Assembly (NCBI GenBank): GCA_037127655.1
Contig: JBAXXY010000086.1
Location: forward strand, 1 to 12,203
From: GWF2-38-69 sp037127655
GTDB taxonomy: Bacteria; Verrucomicrobiota; Lentisphaeria; Victivallales; GWF2-38-69
Length of the DNA stretch: 12,203 bases
Direction: 5' to 3'
The position numbers and the translations under genes were made by a program. Below the pieces are notes generated by a model. That model was not told where the DNA came from and ran no database searches. It saw nothing but the letters and a program-made list of their open reading frames with translations. Shown here in pieces: positions 6,676 to 12,203 of this stretch (the stretch's first letter is position 1; each line of letters opens with the position of its first letter).

Positions 6676-7371
6676 ATGCGAATTCTTAAAAAATCAGCAA
6701 TTATTTTACTCCTCGCATATTTTTCTGCAATTTCGTTTCTTTATGCTCAAAATCTTCCAATGGGTTTTGTTTACGCTGAAAAAATTATTCCAAATATAGT
6801 TTTTGAACCAAGATATTATTCGGATAATAATTTCACAGGCAGAAGAGTTGACGGTTATTTGTCTCCCAAATGTATAATGACTGCAAAATGCGCTATTGCC
6901 TTGAAAGGCGTTCAGGATGAATTGAATGCTCAAGGGATGAAACTTAAAATATTTGACGCATACAGACCTCAGGCTGCTGTGGATTGCTTTATCAGATGGG
7001 CTTATAACATTGATGATCAGAAGAATAAAGCCATTTATTATCCGGAAGTTGACAAGAGAAACCTTTTCAGGGATGGGTATATTGCTTCTCCATCAGGGCA
7101 TTCAAGGGGAAGCACAGTGGACTTAACTATTCTTAAACTTGGCAAAGATGGAAAGTGTTCCGAAATTGACATGGGAACATGTTTTGATTTTTTCAGCACT
7201 AAAGCCTGGCCTTTGAGTAAAGATGTTACCGCTGAACAGCACAATAATAGGATGCTTCTTCAAAAGATAATGATTAAAAAAGGTTTTGTTCCTTATGACA
7301 AAGAATGGTGGCATTTTACATTGAAAGAAGAGCCCTTTTCCGATACATACTTCAATTTTCCAGTTCAGTAA
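6676..7371 (+). CDS. Secreted D-alanyl-D-alanine dipeptidase (VanX/DdpX, peptidase M15D)
   Basis: A 231-residue zinc dipeptidase predicted to split D-Ala-D-Ala. The family pattern is clear: DNNFTGRRVDGY (50-61), DAYRP (94-98, carrying the conserved Arg), SGHSRGSTVD (140-149, with Zn ligands H142 and D149) and EWWHF (210-214, with catalytic E210 and Zn ligand H213). All expected catalytic residues are present. An N-terminal signal peptide (MRILKK, then a hydrophobic stretch, possible cleavage after FLYA at residue 24) puts it outside the cytoplasm, unlike VanX of vancomycin-resistance clusters. No vanH, vanA or two-component genes are nearby, so peptidoglycan turnover or D-Ala scavenging, as for DdpX, is more likely than resistance. 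It starts 8 nt after the LysM lipoprotein stop, with a TAGGA SD, and is presumably in the same operon. Confidence 0.9.
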   Translation: MRILKKSAIILLLAYFSAISFLYAQNLPMGFVYAEKIIPNIVFEPRYYSDNNFTGRRVDGYLSPKCIMTAKCAIALKGVQDELNAQGMKLKIFDAYRPQAAVDCFIRWAYNIDDQKNKAIYYPEVDKRNLFRDGYIASPSGHSRGSTVDLTILKLGKDGKCSEIDMGTCFDFFSTKAWPLSKDVTAEQHNNRMLLQKIMIKKGFVPYDKEWWHFTLKEEPFSDTYFNFPVQ

Positions 7372-7400
7372 TAATACCTTATAAACAAGGACAAGAAGAA

Positions 7401-8519
7401 ATGAGCGCGCAAATATCCAGAGCTAGTTATATCTCGAGAAACATCGGCGACTTTTCCAAAGAATTCGAGATTGATGGAATCAGATATGCCAAAGTTGACG
7501 ACTTAAGATATGGGACAAACCCTCATCAGCCTGCGGCATTTTATAAGCCAGTTGGCTATTCGTCGCCGGTTGGTAGCATTGAAATCCTAAAAACAGGAAA
7601 GAGCGGTCTCTCTCAAACAAATCTGGAAGATATTTCATATTCTCTGAATATTGTAAAGTTTTTTGATATGTCTGCCTGCGCCGTTATGAAACATGTCAAC
7701 CCAAGCGGCGTAGCTCTGTCTTACAATAGCGAGACAGTCAGAGAAGTTTATATTAAAGCAAGAGATTGCGATCCGAGAGCCGCCTTTGGGAGTACGATTG
7801 GTTTTAATTGTCATATAGATTTCGGCGTAGCCGAAGAGATTATGTCGGCATTTGTCGAGTGCGTAGTGGCTCCTTCGTATTCAGATGAGGCATTGGCTGT
7901 ATTTAATGATTCGACTCGCTTTAAGATAAACAGCAGTATCAGGATTATTAAATGCGAAAATCTCTCAGAGTTGCCGAAATTCGTCGGAGAAGCAGACAAA
8001 AGACACAGGACTATGAAAACTCTTGCGGATGGTTCGATTGTTATTGCCGAACCTCTCCTTACAAATCTCAGAAGCATAGAAGATATTCGTACTGCTGAGG
8101 CTGAAAACACCCGATCAGGGAGACAAATGTCTCTTTATAAGCCTTCAGCTGAGCAGCTACAAGATCTTTTGGCTGCTTGGTATGTAAATATCAATGTCCG
8201 TTCAAATGGAGTCGTTATATTTAAGAATGGTGAAACTCTTTCTGTTGGAACAGGCGAACAGGACAGGGTAGGGGCAGTTGAGCAGGCAATTGTGAAGTTT
8301 AAACAGAAATATCAGGGCAAACAGTCAATTGAAGACTCAGTGATGTCAAGCGACGGCTTCTTTCCGTTCCCTGATGCAGTGGAAGTTGCTGCAAAAGCTG
8401 GAGTTAAAGCAATAATTGCTCCAGCTGGTTCATTAAGTGACGCTGATGTTATAAAAAGAGCAAATGAACTTGGCATAGCCCTTACTTATGCTCCAGAACG
8501 CATCTTCTCCCATCACTAA
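7401..8519 (+). CDS. Stand-alone AICAR formyltransferase (PurH C-terminal domain type)
   Basis: This 372-residue protein corresponds to the AICAR transformylase half of PurH, which transfers a formyl group from 10-formyl-THF to AICAR to make FAICAR in purine synthesis. Signatures: LRYGTNPHQ (35-43), MKHVNPSG (96-103, containing the catalytic Lys-His pair), DPRAAFG (124-130), RSNGVV (267-272, with the conserved Asn), SSDGFFPFPD (316-325), and the C-terminal ERIFSHH, equivalent to the RHFRH end of PurH. The roughly 200-residue N-terminal IMP cyclohydrolase domain is absent, and nothing upstream encodes it. Similar single-domain proteins are known in some bacteria. The start is the ATG preceded by AAGGA (9-nt spacing). 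An upstream in-frame extension would overlap the dipeptidase gene. The gap to the dipeptidase is 29 nt, so cotranscription is likely. Confidence 0.9.
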   Translation: MSAQISRASYISRNIGDFSKEFEIDGIRYAKVDDLRYGTNPHQPAAFYKPVGYSSPVGSIEILKTGKSGLSQTNLEDISYSLNIVKFFDMSACAVMKHVNPSGVALSYNSETVREVYIKARDCDPRAAFGSTIGFNCHIDFGVAEEIMSAFVECVVAPSYSDEALAVFNDSTRFKINSSIRIIKCENLSELPKFVGEADKRHRTMKTLADGSIVIAEPLLTNLRSIEDIRTAEAENTRSGRQMSLYKPSAEQLQDLLAAWYVNINVRSNGVVIFKNGETLSVGTGEQDRVGAVEQAIVKFKQKYQGKQSIEDSVMSSDGFFPFPDAVEVAAKAGVKAIIAPAGSLSDADVIKRANELGIALTYAPERIFSHH

Positions 8520-8530
8520 AACTACTATTA

Positions 8531-9985
8531 CTAATTTGCTATGAAGCACCACTCGTCACCTTTGACTTTCAGAACTTTAACTACATTATACTGTTTAAGG
8601 CTGTCGGAATAAGGCGCAAGGATGCAGACATTCTTGTCGGTCATAACTTTAGCTAGATCTTTTTCATATTGCAAAACGGGCACATCTTTGTAAAGGTAGT
8701 AGTTAACTGCTCCGCGCATGTATTCTGCATTAGAGTAGAGATAGAGCTGTTTGCCTTTGAGGTCAGATTTGTCGTAATATTTAAAGATAGAGATACATGT
8801 GTATTTCTTATTGTAAGCGAAAGCGACAATCAGTCCGGCTGTAACGAATCCGACGAGCAATAAAGCGCTTGCGTATAGAGTTATCTTCTTCCAATTTAGC
8901 TTGTTTAGAAATTCGGTTTTCCTGATCAGGTTTTCAATGAGAAGTGCCATTATCACAGCGGCGCCAGGGTAGAGCGGGAGAAGATAGACGGGTCGTTTAC
9001 CTGTTGATAAGCTGAATAGAATAAACGGAAAAATAATCCAGCAAAAGAAGAGACGATTGTCTCTATTGAACGAAAATTTAACTTTCTTGTAGATCATGAA
9101 AACTACGATAAATCCGAGAATAACAGTCCAGGGAAGGAACTGTTCGGGAAGTTTTTCCAGATAATACCACATTGGGTTTTCGTGTTCATTATAGGTTCCA
9201 AAGAATCTTCCGAATGTATTGATTACTGCTACAGTATGGAGCGCGTCATATCCGAATTTTTCATATAGTCGAAGCATCCATAGACCGACTGGAATAAATG
9301 ACAAAATAGAGCAGATAAACAAGGCCATCCATGATTTGAGGTAGAGAGACTTATTTAGTATAGATTCGATAAGAAGCCAAAAGAAAAGAGCGCAGGAAGG
9401 AATAGCCAGACCAAGAAGAGATTTGGTCATTATCCCGAAACCAAATGATAAGATAAGAAGTAGAATCCAGACGAATATTCTAGAGAATTTTTCCTTGTTT
9501 GCAAATGAAATGTGAATGGTATAAAAAGCGTATATCGAGACTACTATGAAGAAAGTCAGCATCATGTCAACTAGACAGCGGTTGCCTACCGACCAGAATT
9601 GCCCGGTGGTTGTTACGATAATCCCTGCCATGAGAGCGGTGATGGGTTCGTGCCCCATTTTTCTGACTAAAGCAAACACCAGCAGAGCTGAAAAAATGGC
9701 GGCTATGGCTGATGAAAATCTTGAGGCAAAGAGAGTTTTTCCAATAACTTCGTAAGAGATTGCAGTAGTCCAGTAATATAGCGGTGGATATTCGAGAAAC
9801 TCTTCGCCATTCAGATATGGCATGGTGAATTCGCCAGTTCTTGTCATGTTGGCTGAAATGCCCGCCACGCGGGTTTCGTCAGTTTTCCAGAGTTCTTTGA
9901 ATCCGATGGCGCTCAGGTAGATAACAGCTGAAAATATAAGCAAAATTATTAAACATTGTTTAGTAGTGAAAATTTTTGAACTCAA
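8531..9985 (-). CDS. ArnT-like glycosyltransferase family 39 membrane protein
   Basis: A 484-residue polytopic membrane protein of the GT39 (ArnT/PMT-like, GT-C) family. These enzymes use a polyprenyl-phosphate sugar and transfer it on the periplasmic side to lipid A, protein or other acceptors. The first external loop carries the family signature: KTDETRVAGI with acidic pair D36-E37, then YLNGEEFLEYPPLYYW (57-72), matching the ArnT 'DE..R' and 'NG..y..KPPL.YW' pattern. Many hydrophobic segments follow, then a soluble C-terminal part from about 400. The start is TTG, chosen because AAAGGAG lies 8 nt upstream and it gives a normal N-terminus before the first transmembrane helix. It lies 17 nt after the GT2 gene and converges on the AICAR formyltransferase gene. 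The acceptor cannot be deduced. Confidence 0.85.
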   Translation of the reverse strand: MSSKIFTTKQCLIILLIFSAVIYLSAIGFKELWKTDETRVAGISANMTRTGEFTMPYLNGEEFLEYPPLYYWTTAISYEVIGKTLFASRFSSAIAAIFSALLVFALVRKMGHEPITALMAGIIVTTTGQFWSVGNRCLVDMMLTFFIVVSIYAFYTIHISFANKEKFSRIFVWILLLILSFGFGIMTKSLLGLAIPSCALFFWLLIESILNKSLYLKSWMALFICSILSFIPVGLWMLRLYEKFGYDALHTVAVINTFGRFFGTYNEHENPMWYYLEKLPEQFLPWTVILGFIVVFMIYKKVKFSFNRDNRLFFCWIIFPFILFSLSTGKRPVYLLPLYPGAAVIMALLIENLIRKTEFLNKLNWKKITLYASALLLVGFVTAGLIVAFAYNKKYTCISIFKYYDKSDLKGKQLYLYSNAEYMRGAVNYYLYKDVPVLQYEKDLAKVMTDKNVCILAPYSDSLKQYNVVKVLKVKGDEWCFIAN

Positions 9986-10002
9986 TTTTTTGTCTCCTTT
10001 TT

Positions 10003-10818
10003 TTAGTCAAGTGATGAATCGTTAAGGATTTGTTCGAACTCAATAGATTTTAATTCATTCATAATCCGGTTATATGCTTTAGGTGTGCCTGTTCTTTTGC
10101 CGCCGAGTTCTGGGTTTAAAATCATAGTAGCATGATTGAGGTGTTTTATGTACTTAATGAGCTCCTTTGATTGTAAGAATAGCATTTCGTATCCGGCGCC
10201 AACAAGTTTTTTGTGCAGAACTCTGCCAGCGGTGTCATTCCCATCGAAGAAACAAGTATTGCACTTTCTAATTGCATCTGTTCTGTAAAGAGCGCAATGA
10301 CTCCTGAGGTAAAGGTAATTATCTCCAACACCCTCAATTTTATGATTTTTTTTACGAAGGATTTTAGTCTGAATGAATGTTTCAATAGATTTAGCAAATT
10401 CTTTGAGAGGAGACATTTGTTCAAGTTTCCAGCTTCCGACACCTGCAATTTTGTCAGATGCCTCAATTTTGTCGAGGAGAAAGTCGAGCCAATTATCGTT
10501 TATGACAAAAGTATCGGTGTGTATCGAGAGAACAAATGGTGTGTCAACCTGTGATAGCCCCATGTCCAGAGCTCTTGCGTGCATCGGGGCAGGGTCTTCT
10601 TTTTGAGTAAATTTGCGTTCTATGAGGTTAATCCATTTGACCGAACGCAGATATTCAAGAGATTCATCGGCTGAATTATTATCTATGGCGATGACTTTTA
10701 TTCTGTTCAGGTCGGTATGCTTCTTTATAAGTCTCAGGCAGAGTTTTGTCAGTTGCAATGTTTTATACTGAGGAATGAGAATTGTAAGCTTGGGTAAAGA
10801 ATTAGTTTTTTCATTCAT
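10003..10818 (-). CDS. Glycosyltransferase family 2 protein
   Basis: A 271-residue predicted cytoplasmic glycosyltransferase with a GT-A fold. Visible elements: LTILIPQYKT (11-20, first beta strand), VIAIDNNSADESLEYL (42-57, nucleotide-binding region), ARALDMGLSQVDTPFVLSIH (81-100) and the DxD position, here HTD (100-102), so the first Asp is replaced by His. No transmembrane segments or C-terminal hydrophobic anchor are seen, unlike ArnC/DPM1-type polyprenyl-phosphate glycosyltransferases. The ATG has GAGG 8 nt upstream. It is followed after 17 nt by the GT39 gene, so the two probably act in one surface-glycan pathway, but donor and acceptor are unknown. It diverges from the lipoprotein gene, from a spacer carrying a palindrome. 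Confidence 0.8.
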   Translation of the reverse strand: MNEKTNSLPKLTILIPQYKTLQLTKLCLRLIKKHTDLNRIKVIAIDNNSADESLEYLRSVKWINLIERKFTQKEDPAPMHARALDMGLSQVDTPFVLSIHTDTFVINDNWLDFLLDKIEASDKIAGVGSWKLEQMSPLKEFAKSIETFIQTKILRKKNHKIEGVGDNYLYLRSHCALYRTDAIRKCNTCFFDGNDTAGRVLHKKLVGAGYEMLFLQSKELIKYIKHLNHATMILNPELGGKRTGTPKAYNRIMNELKSIEFEQILNDSSLD

Positions 10819-10851
10819 ATGGCCAGCCTCGATAAATTTTGGAGTGTTTTC

Positions 10852-10879
10852 TATATATTCTAAAAGAAGTATTGGTTAA
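10852..10879 (-). promoter_or_regulatory. Putative promoter of the glycosyltransferase pair
   Basis: On the minus strand, TTAACC (10879-10874, 4/6) is separated by 16 nt from TATATA (10857-10852, 4/6). A start near 10845 would leave a leader of about 27 nt with the GAGG SD. The -35 element is one arm of the palindrome at 10874-10890. Confidence 0.3.
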
Positions 10880-10890
10880 TACTATTAACT
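10874..10890. promoter_or_regulatory. Palindrome in the divergent promoter region (candidate operator)
   Basis: GTTAATA-C-TATTAAC (10875-10889) is a perfect 7-bp inverted repeat with a 1-nt centre, midway in the 140-nt spacer between the divergent GT2 and lipoprotein genes. Its two arms supply the outward-facing TTAAC(C/T) -35-like boxes of both proposed promoters. It could be a dimeric repressor site or a by-product of promoter symmetry. Confidence 0.45.
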
Positions 10891-10913
10891 TTTGAATATT
10901 TTTGAGATAGAAT
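10885..10913 (+). promoter_or_regulatory. Putative promoter of the lipoprotein-glpQ pair
   Basis: TTAACT (10885-10890, 4/6) is followed after 17 nt by TAGAAT (10908-10913, 5/6). A start near 10920 would give a leader of about 39 nt containing the GGGGG SD. A second candidate is the extended -10 TGCGATAAT at 10937-10945, but that would leave a leader of only about 7 nt. Confidence 0.35.
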
Positions 10914-10958
10914 TCTGCTAATTGCTACTCTTGTAATGCGATAATAATGGGGGTTTAA

Positions 10959-11690
10959 GTGAGCTATCTCAAAAGAGGCTTTTATTTTTTGGGTGTATTA
11001 TTCTTGTCAATTATTTTAAGCGGGTGTTACAGCGAGCAATTTGGCTACCCGTCTGATGGTTCGCCGATGACAAAAGCGGCTCTTACCCCTTTTGTCAATA
11101 AGACTGTTGAGGTACTTCCATTTAAGGACTCCAGACCGGCTGATTCCAATACCAATATGTATGTGTTGTGGCTTATTCCTCCTTTTCCTTATGGTTACGG
11201 CGTTTATGAGCGGCCCGAGAAAGCTGATTTTTTTACTTCGATAAGCGATTTTAAGTTTGATCCTGCAAAAGACCTTGCCAGAGCAGCTTCGACAAGTTTT
11301 CAATTATCCAACATATTCAATAATGTTCTGTATAGTAATGCTCCCGGAGATCACAAAGCAGACTATACAATGAGCGGCGAAATCCACTCTACTCAATACA
11401 CCGGCAGAAGATTTTCCTACTGTTCATCGTTTTTTACTGTCATTTACTGGACGCTTGGAGCCCCTTTGGGAACATCATATAACCGTGTGGCATTGACTGT
11501 GTTTCTAAAAGATAAGAGCGGAAATGTCATTTGGCAGTATTCGGGAGACAAGGATGATTACACAGTTGACTGGATGTATAATCCTTACGATGATTGCAGT
11601 ATGTATCCTGAGTTAACGAACCAGATATTAAATGAAGCTGTTATGGACTTATATAACAGGGCATTAGCAGATCCTAAACTGTTGAACTAA
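10959..11690 (+). CDS. Predicted lipoprotein of unknown function
   Basis: A 243-residue protein I do not recognise by family. The N-terminus is a lipoprotein signal: Lys5-Arg6, a hydrophobic run 8-20, and lipobox LSGC with the lipidated Cys at 23. Tyr at +2 would permit outer-membrane sorting under the E. coli rule. The mature part opens with VEVLPFKDSRP (51-61), a pattern like the 'V.PF.D.R' start of some envelope lipoproteins with a mixed alpha/beta fold. Later come AARAAS-type helices and NRVALTVFLKDKSGNVIWQY, and a Pro/Tyr-rich stretch around 71-81. The GTG start is forced: a stop codon lies directly upstream in frame and no other start precedes the signal peptide. GGGGG 5 nt upstream may be the SD. 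glpQ follows after 23 nt, so the two may work together. Confidence 0.75.
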   Translation: MSYLKRGFYFLGVLFLSIILSGCYSEQFGYPSDGSPMTKAALTPFVNKTVEVLPFKDSRPADSNTNMYVLWLIPPFPYGYGVYERPEKADFFTSISDFKFDPAKDLARAASTSFQLSNIFNNVLYSNAPGDHKADYTMSGEIHSTQYTGRRFSYCSSFFTVIYWTLGAPLGTSYNRVALTVFLKDKSGNVIWQYSGDKDDYTVDWMYNPYDDCSMYPELTNQILNEAVMDLYNRALADPKLLN

Positions 11691-11713
11691 AAGTATTTTA
11701 TAAAGGGAGATAT

Positions 11714-12203
11714 ATGAGCAAAGTGAGCAAGATTGTTGGTGTCGTCTGCATTTCTCTAACTTGTCTAGGAGCAAGCGCTGATGAAACTAAAATCCCAATA
11801 ATTGTTGGGCATCGTGGCGCAAGTGCCTACTTACCTGAGGATACGCTAATTTCTGTAGCAGGCGGGTATCTTCAGTATCCTGATTACCTCAAGTTTGACA
11901 CTTCGATGACCAAGGACGGCAAGATTGTAATCGCTCACGATATTTATCTTGATTACAGCACGAATATAAAAGAAATTTATCCGAACATGGCTAGAGCAGA
12001 CGGGCATATCTATATTAACGACCTGACGCTTGACGAGATTAAGAAACTGACGGCTCGCGAAAGGACGAAGGCAGACTTTATCACACCTGCATATCCAGAC
12101 CGCTTTCCTGTCACTGACGCATTGCCAATCGGTGTTCCTACTTTGGATGAAATGCTTATACTCATTAGAGGGTTAGATAAAAGCACGGGGCATAATATCG
12201 GGG
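11714..12203 (+). CDS. glpQ: Secreted glycerophosphodiester phosphodiesterase, GlpQ-like (partial, 3' end missing)
   Basis: The first 163 residues of a GlpQ-type protein, which would hydrolyse glycerophosphodiesters to glycerol-3-phosphate and an alcohol in the periplasm. A signal peptide (MSKVSK, hydrophobic core, likely cut after GASA at about residue 22) precedes the TIM-barrel start VGHRGASAYLPEDT (31-44). It is followed by TSMTKDGKIVIAHDIYLD (63-80), RADGHIYINDLTLDEIKKL (94-112), YPDRFP (127-132) and GLDKSTGHNIG (153-163), matching the GlpQ branch through the window edge. His33, Glu42 and His75 are present. The E-x-D metal pair reads Lys60-F-D62, so the Glu is lost. A GGGAG SD lies about 6 nt before the ATG. 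The downstream PEIK metal-binding motif would be outside the window. The Lys may mean reduced or altered activity. Confidence 0.88.
   Translation, partial: MSKVSKIVGVVCISLTCLGASADETKIPIIVGHRGASAYLPEDTLISVAGGYLQYPDYLKFDTSMTKDGKIVIAHDIYLDYSTNIKEIYPNMARADGHIYINDLTLDEIKKLTARERTKADFITPAYPDRFPVTDALPIGVPTLDEMLILIRGLDKSTGHNIG

Noticed and set aside
6676..7371. Vancomycin-resistance gene vanX.
   Set aside because: The protein has a signal peptide, and no vanH, vanA or vanRS genes are near. A housekeeping or scavenging dipeptidase fits better.
7305..7400. In-frame N-terminal extension of the AICAR formyltransferase to 7305.
   Set aside because: It overlaps the end of the dipeptidase gene in another frame. 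The ATG at 7401 has a good SD and gives the normal domain start.
1..12203. Mobile elements, CRISPR arrays, toxin-antitoxin or defence genes.
   Set aside because: No transposase, integrase, direct-repeat array, tRNA-linked attachment site or recognisable defence domain was found. Remaining long ORFs lie antisense or out of frame within genes with strong family signatures.

Overview
The window looks like chromosomal DNA of an AT-rich bacterium. Two lipoproteins with clear lipoboxes, a LysM protein, a secreted D-Ala-D-Ala dipeptidase, a secreted GlpQ-type phosphodiesterase and an ArnT-like membrane glycosyltransferase suggest a diderm cell envelope. I cannot assign a phylum from sequence alone. 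An uncultured diderm lineage (for example Gastranaerophilales- or Elusimicrobiota-like) would fit, but that is a guess. I see no phage, insertion sequence, CRISPR array, tRNA or rRNA.

Left part (1-4690, minus strand): a translation/transcription housekeeping operon read leftward as nusA - infB - rbfA - DHH phosphoesterase (NrnA type, cut by the window edge). nusA is the first gene, and the usual rimP, ylxR and L7Ae-like genes are absent. The nusA leader holds a terminator-like hairpin with a T8 tract between the likely promoter and the ATG, plus an 8-bp alternative or pseudoknot pairing. This suggests attenuation of the operon, possibly by NusA itself.

Middle (4700-8519, plus strand): rpsT has its own divergent promoter and ends in a strong intrinsic terminator. 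Closely packed genes follow: a PHP-family phosphoesterase, a TPR/LysM lipoprotein coupled to it by an ATGA overlap, a VanX/DdpX-family dipeptidase, and a stand-alone AICAR formyltransferase domain protein lacking the IMP cyclohydrolase half of PurH. The PHP start codon lies only about 24 nt after the terminator T-tract.

Right part (8531-12203): two minus-strand glycosyltransferase genes (GT2, then GT39 with a TTG start) converge on the AICAR formyltransferase gene with an 11-nt gap. They diverge from a plus-strand pair: an unrecognised lipoprotein (GTG start) and a GlpQ-type glycerophosphodiester phosphodiesterase cut by the window end. The divergent spacer holds a palindrome whose two arms supply plausible outward-facing -35 elements. 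The GlpQ homologue has Lys in place of the Glu of its E-x-D metal-binding pair.

The content is mostly ordinary. I did not find a clear new defence or mobile system. The best leads are regulatory (nusA leader, divergent palindrome) and the altered GlpQ active site.
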